A stretch of DNA of 64,000 bases from positions 2,228,832 through 2,292,831 of the forward strand of contig CM073200.1 of the NCBI GenBank assembly GCA_037042915.1, given 5' to 3'. The position numbers and the translations under genes are program-made. This document shows, piece by piece, positions 22,927 through 32,816 of the stretch; within the stretch, counting starts at the first letter, position 1, and every line of letters begins with the position of its first letter. The stretch comes from Auricularia sp. M13. Taxonomy: Eukaryota; Basidiomycota; Agaricomycetes; Auriculariales; Auriculariaceae. The notes beneath the pieces are model-generated. The model searched no databases. It was given only the letters and a program-made list of their open reading frames with translations, and was not told the origin of the DNA.

Positions 22927-24480
22927 TCAGAAAGCGGTCCCGTAGGTGTACCCCGCGGATTCAATGCGCTCGAGCTCCTGAGCGACCATCTGGCATATGT
23001 AGTCCGCGTTCCCGCGTGTCAGACCAGGGATGGCCTCGCACAGCTGCGCCTGGGTGAGGTCTCGCAGCTCGTCCAGGGTGTAGTAGTCCTGTGCGAGGAA
23101 CGTCGGGGCGTACTGCGCGATGTTACGCCGCTCCGCGCCAGGCAGCGTGCCGATGTAGTCCAGGAACACTGGAACTGTAGGGTACACGAACTCCAAACGG
23201 CGCTGAGACGGGCGGCGCGTGACCAAGGTGCCCGTGTAATGCGAATCTGTGCTGAGACTGTAGCGCGCGTTTGCAACGTGATATTCCGGCGGGACCTGGG
23301 GCGCAGTGTACGATGCTTTCGTGGTAGAGCGTGTTAAGCGCGAGCGCTGTGTCGAGCTTCGTCTCGGAGGGCTTGGGCTGGTGGCAACGCCCGCCGCGGA
23401 CATGATGTCTGGATTTCGGGACTGAGCATCATCTCCAAGAGCCAGAAACAGCTTTTCGTTCCTGGAGAAGTCTGTCGTAGGCGCGGTCGCGGGTGTCGTG
23501 CTGCTCCATGGTGTGATGACGGGTGCGGGCGTGTCTGGCGAACGGCTGTCGTCCGAAAGCCGCACTGGCGCAGGAATGGGGTCCTCGTAGACACCTGCCC
23601 GCCGTCTCCGGCGCACGCGACGACGGTATAATAAATAAAGAAACGGAATGATAATGAATGCGACGACGGCAGCTGGAACGACGATGGCGACGAGGATCCC
23701 AGTGGAAATGCTATCGCACAAACGTTCAGTCGGAACTGGAATACGGCTGGGTCAGGGATAGCGCGCGCTCACGAATGGTGCGGGCCAGCGCTTGGTGCAA
23801 GAGGAACTGAAGTCTGGACGGCCACCCGCGTAGGCACCATGAAGAAGCTTGTCATGATCCTATTGTAGCCTACGCCGGAGACCGTGGTCCGGTAGGGCTT
23901 GAGGGTCAGGCGCAGCTGGTTCACCTCCTTCTCCACAACGGACAAGGACCTTCAGGTGGACTGGTTCAGCGAGGGTTGCCGTTGATACGGACACGGCGTA
24001 CATGGCGGGTGGATCATCTCTTCGCCGTCGTAAAGGAATGCCCATTCGGTCAAACGCGCATGGAAAGAGACCAGCTGAGGACGGCCAAGGCCAGCGAAAA
24101 GGTGGGAGGAAGAGGTCAGAGGCGGAACGGGCGCCGGTGCGGTTGCCGGATATGGAGAAAGACTCCGGAGCGCAGCAAAGAAGCAACAGTCATCACAATT
24201 ATCTGCAGTGCCTTGCGATTAAGCTGGCCTCTCATGATCGACAAGTACTACTTAGGTCTGCTCAAGACACAAGCACAAAGGTAGGACGCCTTTTGAGTCC
24301 ATGACGCAGGGGCTGCCGAACAACTGAACTTACAATCTTCGGAAATACTTACACAGTGTGTCGCGGCGCTGAGGACAGCGCTTTGCGTCCCGGTGAACGA
24401 TTCGGTATGAGTTCTGTTTGCTAATCCAGAGGCGCGATCGCGAGTCCAGCAATACAACAGGGGGGAGCGTAGGCATCCTG
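22927..24480 (-). CDS. Single-pass membrane protein with SAM-like C-terminal domain
   Basis: The 3' exon is clear; the 5' end (about 24480) is not. From the stop at 22927 backwards: a helical region (DYYTLDELRDLTQAQLCEAI followed by PGLTRGNADYI) that resembles a SAM-type helical bundle; a Ser/Thr/Pro-rich linker; an Arg-rich stop (RRRVRRRRRAG); and the helix ILVAIVVPAAVVAFIIIPFL. Upstream exons encode an outer part with LRLTLKPYRTTVSGVGYN and MVPTRVAVQTSV, and a still earlier exon with NRTHTESFTGTQSAVLS ending at a strong GTAAGT donor near 24355. No signal peptide was found, so a first exon is probably missing from this model. The role is unknown; an inner SAM-like domain would suggest protein-protein contacts beneath the membrane. 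Confidence 0.65.
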
Positions 24481-24661
24481 GTATCGATATCCAGATGTAA
24501 AGGTAATGTCAAAGCAGCGCGGGTAAGAAGGCGGGGTGTTCAAAGCGGGGAGACGGCGGGCAGTAGAAATGAAAGGGAATAAAGTAAAGATAAAATGGCG
24601 GGGGGAGAAGTCGTCTCGGGAGGGTAACAACGTCCATGCGGGCGAGGGGCAGGGCGGGCGC

Positions 24662-25813
24662 TCAGTCCTGCATCCAAGCTTTGAGAGTCTCGTCTCCCAG
24701 CTCGGGTTTCTTGGCGCCGGTGGGCGAAGTGGGCATGAGCGGCGCGTCATGACCGGCCGACGAGATGCTCTGCTCAGAGACACTGCGCGCGTTGGTGACG
24801 CGGAGCTGGCGCCGGTCGTCGATCTCGTACGGGCTCACTGGCGATGGACTGATCGGCGACGGCGCAGAAGCCGGCGCGGCGACGCCCAGTGCAGACCATG
24901 CAGCAGAGGACTCGGCGGGCGGAGGCGTAGGACCAGCTGCTTGCCAGGCCGGCGCGGCGCCCCATGCTGGCGGAGCCTGATAGGCTGCATAGGCGGGCGA
25001 CGTTGCAGCAGGACCGTAGGCCGAGTATGCTGAAGGCGCGGTGTAGGAAGCTGCGTACGCTGACGGTGGCTGCGGCTTAAAGGGCACCGGCGTGGTCGTA
25101 CCCGACACAGGCGGAGGTGCCCCGACTTCGTGCTTCGCCGTTGAGAACAGGTCGTTGCCGCGGGTACCAAACATAGATCGTCGCTTGAAGTCCTCGAGAA
25201 GGCGGGCATTCGCTTTCTTGCGCTGCCGCCGTATAACGAAGATGGCAATGGCCGCGATGATGAATGGCGCAAAGAGACACGGCAGCACGATCGCTGCCAG
25301 GTTGACCTTGCCATCACCCCTGCTAAAGGTGAGCGAACAATCCATGTGGTCATACAATCCACGCGTACTTAGACTGCGGCTGTGGTGGGCTCAAAGTTGG
25401 CAGAGTTTGGTGCACTGTTTCTGGACTGGCACGCGAAACGCATCAGAGGGAGAACAGCGGCCATGGGAGCATAGCAGACTCACGTTGGCGTGGGTGTTGA
25501 CAGCGTTGGCGTTGTCGTTGGCGTCGTTGTGGGTGTGCTTTCAGTGGTAGCTGCACGAGACGCATCAATGAACGAGCACAGCAGTAGCAAGGAACGAGCG
25601 ATTGCCGGGGGACTTGGAGGCACCAGAAACGAGATACGCACGAGTGGTGACAGTAGCAGTACTTTCCGTCGTGGGCGTGGGCGTAGACGTCGTTTCCGTT
25701 GTGGAAGTCTCAGTCTCGGTCCCGGTGACCGTCGTTCTCGTCGGACGCGTCGGAGGACGAGTGCCACCTGGCGCCGGGTCCTGGGGATCGGTAGGCTCTT
25801 CAGCTGTGCTCAT
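24662..25813 (-). CDS. Single-pass membrane protein with Thr-rich outer region
   Basis: The ATG at 25813 starts MSTAEEPTDPQDPAPGG. The outer region is a Thr/Ser/Pro mucin-like stretch (TETETSTTETTSTPTPTTES) in two exons (intron near 25635-25560), followed by an exon starting GDGKVN and the helix LAAIVLPCLFAPFIIAAIAIFV. The inner side starts with RRQRKKANARLLEDFKRRSM then FGTRGNDLF, which resembles the juxtamembrane part of the genes at 43726 and 55634. An Ala/Pro/Tyr-rich disordered tail ends in ETLKAWMQD. No signal peptide is seen, so an upstream exon or an internal signal-anchor is possible. The mucin-like stalk plus basic stop-transfer resembles yeast Mid2/Wsc-type wall sensors only in architecture. 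Confidence 0.7.
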
Positions 25814-26434
25814 CGTCAGCGTGGCATATTCACAACGCCAGCGACAATAGCGCACCACCGGGATCACCGGGTGTGCTTTGGCCAGCACCCATTGTGCTCG
25901 AGGAAAGGCGACGCGAAGGCTAGTAGGCGGGAAGCTGGTATACAAGGAGTAGGGAGCAAGTGAGTGTGGGCGACGCGCGACGGCGACGAGCGGGCGCGAC
26001 AGTGCACAGGTCAACGACCTGTCTGTGGCGACCAAAGTGGAGCGGAGAGAAGCAAGATGGCAAGATGCATCGGGGCCGGCGCACGAGGACAGTCGGCATG
26101 ATCCTGCCGCGTTGATGGAAAACAAAAACAATATGTGGGATTGTACCTAGTTACTTGTCTTTGGGATGCACCGTGCCGTGCTCCAATCCCAGTATAGAGA
26201 TGACTAAGGGACATCTTGACAACGTTGCGGTCAGTGCATTCAATCTAGGGAATGGTCACCAGGACTTTTTCGACGCGGTCAAAGGGGACTGTGGAACTGT
26301 TGCGTAATGCGCACCGACGGAGACCTCTTGTTGGTTAGCAGGGTGTCGAGTCCGTCACGGGTGTTGCGCGTTCTTGCGAATGTAAATGCTTGCGGTGATT
26401 TCCTTGCAAGCCGTTGCAGACACAGAAATACCAA
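25814..26434. other. Intergenic region left of the candidate transposon
   Basis: Promoter side of the 24662 gene. No coding exon was recognised. Confidence 0.35.
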
Positions 26435-27595
26435 CTTCTGTAAAAACCGGGGTTGCTCTGGAGCGCTGTGGAGCCTCTATAGCGGCCAGAGCTGCCAGAG
26501 ACACGTACCCCGATCTGGAGCAAGGCGTTTGCCGCAAAGCGCTCTCAGATCAAGCGGTCTGCTCTGAAAACGCTCTGATAGCAAGCCAAAAGCGCTCTGG
26601 AGCACGCTCATTCAGGCAACTCCGTGATATCCACGTCCCGCTGATACCGGCGTAGCATTTGATCATCGGATTGCTTGCCTGTTCCTTGCTTGTGTCCTTC
26701 CTCGTTCAGTAATAACGACGTATATTATAGCATAGTAGTACAATAACAAGTGGGACTGGGACACAAGTCCGCGTGTTGGCGGGGAAGAAGTACGCACGAA
26801 ATCCACGACGCCTCTCGCTCTCACTGCCAATGCTCTTCGCAGGAAAGCTACTTGTCATGAGAGTGAGTTAAAGGTGTATCAAAAATAACCTGGAATATAC
26901 GTACGTGTGTGGGATTGGGAGGCGATGGTTCCCTAAAAAAATGTTAACGAATGGGCGAGCACGACAGCACGGAGCAGGCAAGTGAGCATAGCAATCAGAG
27001 CAACAAGAGACACCAAAGCCAGCCGGTTTATCCCAGAGCAGCGGAGAGCCAGGAGTCAGCACAGGAACAGAGACAGAAGACTATCAGACCGAGCAGAGTA
27101 GACAGCGACTCGGACAACGACATCTTCAGGCAGTATAACGAGCGGGGAGATGCAGAACGGCCGGCTTGAGGGTTTGGCTGTTGCAGGGAATCTTGTAGTT
27201 TGTGAGGCTTTGAGGGACGAGTCGGGCTCGTCGCTCCTGGGGTACACCGCGTTCGGGGAGGGAAAGAGAGCAAGTAGATTCCAAGTCAGCAAAAGTCGAA
27301 CCATGTCTTCGAGTCGCGCAGTGACCAACCTGGCTGATGGCTACGGGCCGATGGCAACCATCCGGGCGCGGCAGACTGAGTGGCGCGGCGCAAAGCAGTC
27401 AGAGCAATCAAAAGCGCGCCAGAGCCGCTGTATTTGGCTTCGGGATGCTCTGGAGCATCAATACAGTGCTCCGACGCGCTATGGTGCTTTGAATTGTGAT
27501 CTGTAGTGCTCTCAGGCGCTATAGAGCAGCCAGCTTCTCTGGAGTGCTCCTGGAGCAGTGGCTGGTGCTCTAAAGCATTTGGGTTTTTACAGAAG
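26435..27595. mobile_element. Candidate non-autonomous DNA transposon, about 1.16 kb
   Basis: A perfect 14-bp inverted repeat bounds the segment: CTTCTGTAAAAACC at 26435-26448 and its reverse complement at 27582-27595. Immediately inside both ends lies a subterminal zone of irregular GCTCTGGAGC-like words (about 26455-26610 and 27400-27575), and both zones contain CTCTATAGCG in inverted orientation. No transposase-like frame lies inside. Long target-site duplications were not found; the flanking AA/AA match is too short to count. Dense subterminal repeats with short terminal repeats are typical of non-autonomous hAT- or MULE-like elements. The family is not assigned. Confidence 0.55.
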
Positions 27596-27654
27596 AAGAG
27601 AATGAGCAAACTGCAATCTGAAGACATTTCAAGGCAGCGTTACGAAACAGCGGC

Positions 27655-28455
27655 TTAATCAAGAGTGCCAAACCACCATTTGGTCAATTTCCCAGCGAAA
27701 CGTTCGCCTTTGCTCGCGTCGGGCGGGTCAAAGTCTGCGCGGCCAACGAAACGTTTCGATGCCAGCAGAAGGGGAATCCAGTGGACATCGTCAGGCCACA
27801 TCTTGTCGTAGGGTATACTATCCAAAGAAAACCATTCCGGTCTCATTTCATCCGACCTGTATCGTTGGGATAAGTCCACGGTTCGGGCCTGATAGAAATG
27901 CGAAGAGACGCTTACTCCGATGGTATACCTTCGTAGGACGTCGCACTGAAAATTTGGACATCATACGCCGTGGCCGAGCCTACTACGAACAGAAGTGTGC
28001 CTGCGTGAACCAGCGGTGCTGTGATTCCTGCTTCTTCCTTTGATACTATTAGTCTTTCGGGTATGAATAGATCAAAGACTTACATGTAGTTCACGTTTAG
28101 CGGCCTGGATAAAAGTCTCTCCAGGCTCCTTCTTGCCGCCGAAACCATTGTCTGTGAGCAACCTGGATAAGGCGCGCGCGTCGAGGGAAGGAATTGAAGG
28201 TTACGAACGCATCCCTTCCCCGAACCCCCGCTTCTTCAAACCAAGCAGAATCTGAGGGTATCATTCCTTAGGTATATGCGTACCCCGCTGAACACTGAAC
28301 GGGCTCTATCTCCATACCCGGCTGTTGGAAGGATCCCAGATAAAAGCGTTTGTGAACTCCTTGATCGCAGAGTACGTCCTCCAGTCTCCATCCCCACCGC
28401 TGGAGACGTGACTGGCATGCGGGGTGCTTTCCAAGCCGGGCGGGATGGTCGACAT
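27655..28455 (-). CDS. Nudix hydrolase, MTH1 (NUDT1)-like
   Basis: Five exons (28455-28318, 28251-28209, 28151-28084, 28037-27916, 27856-27655) sum to 573 nt, giving 190 residues. The Nudix box GX5EX7REUXEEXGU is complete and is assembled across the exon 3/4 junction: GKKEPGETFIQAAKREL then HEEAGI. Around it lie the family landmarks FTNAFIWDPSNSRILLGLKK, RGFGEG, HNGFGG, EMRPEWFSLDSIPYDKMWPD and DVHWIPLLL. MTH1-type enzymes hydrolyse oxidised purine nucleoside triphosphates such as 8-oxo-dGTP, sanitising the nucleotide pool. About 50 extra N-terminal residues precede the domain; an in-frame start at 28497 is an alternative. The 28252-28317 and 28152-28208 introns have weaker but usable splice sites. 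Intact. Confidence 0.85.
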
Positions 28456-29039
28456 GACGGCGTGGACTGAGTCAGAACGCAAAACGCGAGACGCCACTTC
28501 AAGCTCCGCTGTTTGGATCTCTTCCTCGCGCCAACGTCGACTTCAGCAGAATGCCGCCAAAGGTCGTTCTCGGCTTTAAATAGAGAGGCAACTGTCCCGA
28601 CTCTATTCCATCAGCGATAATGTACCTTTGCACCGGGGCTAGTCGAGTTTTCGGTTCAGCACAAACTCTAGATCCCGAGGCCCGAATAAGAACAGTTCCG
28701 ATCGAGTTCCACCGCGTCACATTTGCCTCCTGAGGCTCCCGCGTCGCGCTAACCTATCGTCCCTATTATCCCGAACTCTTTTTGCTCATTGCATCTGGCC
28801 AACCCGGACGACGCACTGGTCCTCGAAGCTCCAAGCCTCGTAGCCTGCTCAAATCAAATTGATAGCATATTTTGTCTATCCGGAGGCCTGGCCTAGGGAT
28901 GGAACTCGACTAGCGCGACGTATGGTGTACGACCGTCATGAAAATGGCCTAGTGACTCGCTTGCAAGTCGCGCATAAAAGGACGTGCATTATCAGGTCCC
29001 TCTGTGCTTGCGTGTGCCTGTCTCTTCGACCCCCCGCTC
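28456..29039. promoter_or_regulatory. Divergent promoter between Nudix and secreted-protein genes
   Basis: Head-to-head intergenic region. A TATA-like CATAAAAG lies at 28973-28980, 60 nt before the ATG at 29040. The minus side shows no clear TATA, as expected for a housekeeping Nudix gene. Confidence 0.45.
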
Positions 29040-29947
29040 ATGGTTGCTGGACGTCTCATTTTGCTCACACTCGGAGCAGCGGCCGCTGCTGTAGCCTCGT
29101 CGCCGAATTACCTCAAGCAGCGCCAGGCGACGCGCGCGTCTGTGATACAACGACTATTCTTGCGCGAAGTCCAGCCCGCACAGCCCTCGACGACGACGAC
29201 CCCAACCTGTTATTGCTGGGAGTACGTTTGCAGCACCTTTGTCTATCTTTATTGATATCTGACCAAGTTTACCTCAGAGGCGGACCTGTTTGCCCTGAAG
29301 ACTGCCCCGCAGGATGCCCGGAAGAACCATCGACGGTGACCCAAAAGCGTAGCCTCCCGACCGCCGTCCCAGCGCGCGCGAAGAAAGTACGCGGCGCCAT
29401 CCCGCGGCGCGAGTTCGGCGGCGAGTTCCTTACGCCCGCGCACGCCGCGCGTTTCCTCGCGGACGGCGGATCGTTCCATCACACCAACGGCTCGCACATC
29501 CGCGACGACGAATTCATCGCGAACAACGCGCTGATGCGCGCGCGCGCCGTACGATCCTTCACCGGCTACGCCCTCATCCGCCGCGGCGCGGACAGGCTGG
29601 TCAGGTTCGGCGGCGGGTGGATCCTCGCGCGCGTGCTGCGCTTCGTTGTCGCCAACGGGGACGACGCGATGGTCGTTCCGTTCAGTGACGAGTGGGCGCT
29701 GCGCGTGGAGGACCTCATGCCCACCGTGCGCGAGCTCCTCGCGGATGCGCACTTGGCCGAGGTCAACATCTACCATCACTCGTGCGTCTGCTATCTTATC
29801 CCGGTCCGAGTGTGCCTGTGCTGACCGCCGCTATTATGTAGTATTTCCCGTGCCACGCTGGAGGAGATCCTGGCTGCCATGTGTCCGCGGATGGGCGAGC
29901 AGATCTGCGGCGCTGGTTACGTTCTCGAAGGCGACGAATCCGAATGA
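29040..29947 (+). CDS. Secreted protein of unknown family with Cys-rich N-terminal segment
   Basis: Three exons (29040-29221, 29278-29781, 29842-29947) sum to 792 nt, giving 263 residues. A signal peptide (MVAGRLILLTLGAAAAAVAS) is followed by a propeptide-like stretch and a cluster of Cys (CYCWEGGPVCPEDCPAGC). A Lys-Arg (TVTQKR/SLPTAV) at the end of this cluster is a possible Kex2-type cleavage site. The remaining region (EFGGEFLTPAHAARFLADGG, VRSFTGYALIRRGADRLVRF, LRFVVANGDDAMVVPFSDEW) looks folded and mixed alpha/beta but I do not recognise it. Two further Cys (MCPRMGEQICG) lie near the C-terminus. Third-position GC is high. A TATA-like box lies 60 nt upstream. Confidence 0.72.
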
Positions 29948-30389
29948 ACCCGGCTCTAGGCTCTGCATTCTTTCGCGCTTGCTATGTGCAATCCTTGGGC
30001 TCTGGGCGGGAGAAGAGGGACTTTCGGTGCTCTTGCGGTCAAAGTGACATTATAATTGGACCGGCACGTGTACCACTCTGCTTCATCTACATTATACCCG
30101 TTGTTGCTCTTTGTGCGCAGATCTGCCAACACCGTTTGCATGACACGTGGTTATTCACCTTCTTCACACGCCCAACTGCTAGAATCCGCTGGCGTAGCGG
30201 CCGATCTCAACTGAGATGACTATCCTTTTCAGATGTCTTCGCTGCTCAGTCGCCATGTCAGGAATGGTCCCTCACGTTCGGCACGTTGGCGATGGTGTCT
30301 CGGACGTACGATGAAGCGACTGGAGCCGCTCGTGGTAGACTTCGCCGGAGTGACCCTGGCGAAAGCTTGGAGCTTGCTCCTCAACCACC
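29948..30389. other. Short intergenic region
   Basis: 3' flank of the secreted-protein gene and 5' flank of the TPR-J gene. An open frame upstream of 30390 is continuous with exon 1 but adds no family similarity. Confidence 0.35.
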
Positions 30390-32095
30390 ATGAGCAGCAA
30401 GTCCAGTCCCACCAGGTGAGCCGTCGCAGGATACGTACTCGCTCGAGCTCACGCTTGCTTTGGCACAGCTCGCCAACCTCTCCAACGTCTTCGTCGTGTG
30501 CAGCGGCCGAGCGGCTGAAGGAGCAGGGAAACGAGCATTTCAAGCAGCAGAAATACGACGACGCGGTGCGAGTCTATACGCAGGCGATCCGTACGTACTC
30601 GTTTCGGTGTCGTCGAAGGCAACCGCTGAAGCCGACCCTCGCAGTGCTAGCCCCTGACGAACCCAGCTACCTGACGAACCGAGCGGCTGCCTACATCGCG
30701 CAGAAGCAGTTCTTACTTGCTCGAACGGACTGTCAAACGGCGTCTGCGCTACAGGCCGCGCCGCCGGGGCCGTCGTCGCGCACGCTCACGCGCCTCGCGC
30801 GTTGCCACATGGCGCTGGGCGACGAGGCGGCAGCGGTGACGGCGCTCCAAGCGGCGCCGCGCCGCGACCCGGACAGCACGGCGGCCGCCGCCCTGCAGGT
30901 CGCCGCGCGCACGATGCTCGCGAACGTGCGCGCTGTTGAGGATGCCATGCGTGGAGGCGACTGGCAGCACGCAGAGGAGGCGCTCGCGCGTGCGTGCGAG
31001 GCGTGTGAGGGCGAGCCGCTGCCTGCTAGGTGGCGGATGTGGCGCGTTCGCGTGGCGCTCGCGCGTAAGCAGTTCCAGCTCGCTGATTCTCGTGCGTTGT
31101 GCGTTTCTCCTGTCCTTGATCGCTTGTTCTCCGAGTTGGGCCTGACTTGCCCTGCAGAGAGGAAGTTCGCGCCGACCAACACGCTCCTGACGTGTTGGCT
31201 ATGCGCGCGCTGGTGCTCTTCGTCTCGGGCCAGCTACCAGAGGCGATGACGCACGCGCAACTAGCGCTACGGGCGGACCCAGAGCATAGGGATGCCGGGT
31301 CTCTGTTTCGTCGCGCGCGCGACGTTGAGAAGGCCAAAGAGGACGGGAATGTGGCGTTTAAGGCCGGTCGTACGAGGGACGCCGTCGAGCGGTATAGTGC
31401 CGCGCTTTCAGTTGTCGGGCAGCACGACGAGGAGGGAGGCGGCGGGCCGTTGCGTGCAACACTGCTAGCAAATCGTGCGGCGGCATTTTTGAAGGTACAT
31501 ATGGCTGAATCCCATGAAGTCTGCATCGATACTGAGCGCGCCGCAGAACAACAAGCTGAACAAGGTCATCCGCGACGCGGACGAGAGCCTCGCAATCTCT
31601 CCGCAGAATTGGAAAGCGCTTCGAACGCGGGCGCGCGCCAAGCTGGCGAAATATCTGTGCGACGGCGCTGTCGCAGACCTTCGAGCCGCCCTTCAAGCCG
31701 CGCAATCTCAGAACGAAGTCGACGCGGTACCAACTCTTCAGGACGAGCTGCGCAAGGCCGAGGTGGCCCTCAAGCACTCCAAGTCGAAGGACTACTACCG
31801 TATTTTGGGACTGAGGCGCACCGCGACGGATGCAGAAGTCTCGCGGGCGTTCAAGCGCGCGAGCAACAAGTTCAAGCTAGTCACTGAGGCGCACGCTGTG
31901 CTGTCCGACCCAGCGCGAAAGCAGCGCTACGACACCGGCGAGGACGATCCCGGTCCAGCGTACGAAAATGCGAGGAATCGGTCGGGCAAGCATCCCACGT
32001 CGCGCGCGCCGCAGGACGACTTTTTTTCGGCATTTGGTAGAGGGGCGGGCATGGGAGCGCGCAACCCGCCGCCGCCGCGTTGGCCAGACTTTTAG
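30390..32095 (+). CDS. TPR co-chaperone, DNAJC7-like, with J domain lacking HPD
   Basis: Five exons (30390-30415, 30469-30590, 30645-31095, 31158-31494, 31547-32095) sum to 1485 nt, giving 494 residues. A Ser/Thr-rich N-terminus leads to tetratricopeptide repeats: ERLKEQGNEHFKQQKYDDAV, PSYLTNRAAAYIAQKQFLLA, AKEDGNVAFKAGRTRDAVER, then RATLLANRAAAF. The C-terminal J domain starts DYYRILGLRRTATDAEVSRA and runs directly FKRASNKFKLVTEAHAVLSD. The segment that normally carries the His-Pro-Asp loop between helices II and III is absent, and there is no room for a missed intron. DNAJC7-type proteins hold Hsp70/Hsp90 clients through TPRs and stimulate Hsp70 ATPase through HPD; the second activity should be lost here. 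The third intron uses a weak GTTGTG donor. Confidence 0.8.
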
Positions 32096-32816
32096 AACGA
32101 CAACGTCGCTTCGTACACTGTTTCGGCGTGAGATGTTGATATGTGCTATTTCTTGATGCTTATGGCTTGCCACAACGAAAGTTGGCCTCTGTACAGTACT
32201 TTGCCGAAGTCGAGTTCGTATCGTGAACAACTGTTTCAGCAAGGTGGTCGGGAAGCGACCGTCGACGTCAGGCGCACGTGCTGTTTAAGGCAACGGTTCG
32301 TAGTTCCGTCCCACTCGTTCGTGAGGGGTTCCTGTTTCCTCGCGACGTCCCGACAGTCCTGTGAGGCTATCAATATGCGACAGCTTCGATGATCGGTTTC
32401 GCATTGCAGCTGTGACAGATGGTCGTGAGCTTCACAACGCTGCGCCTTTGGGGGGTTAACCACTGACTTGCAAAGGTACCTGCACAGTGAAGTCTGGCCA
32501 CGAAGCACATGCAATCAGGTTCGTACAGCGTGCTCCAAGGATTCAACAGAAGGAAGAAGGTACCAAAAATACTTTGACAGCGCACACTCAAGGACGTTGC
32601 ACCGCTGAGTTGAACCTCTGACAGTGACACTGCTCAGGTAAAATGCATAAGCAAGTATTATTGACTTTTGCGTTTTCTAGTACAATAGCGCGCACATATG
32701 TGCGGAATGAAGGAGAGTCCGTTTCATTGCGTTGGTTAAATATCAAAACATAAAAGTGGTATCACGTCAAGTGCTCGAAAGTGGGTGGGGGTAATAGCGC
32801 TACAGGAGCCTCACGC
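32096..32816. other. Intergenic region between convergent genes
   Basis: 3' flanks only. No coding exon or repeat was recognised. Confidence 0.4.
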
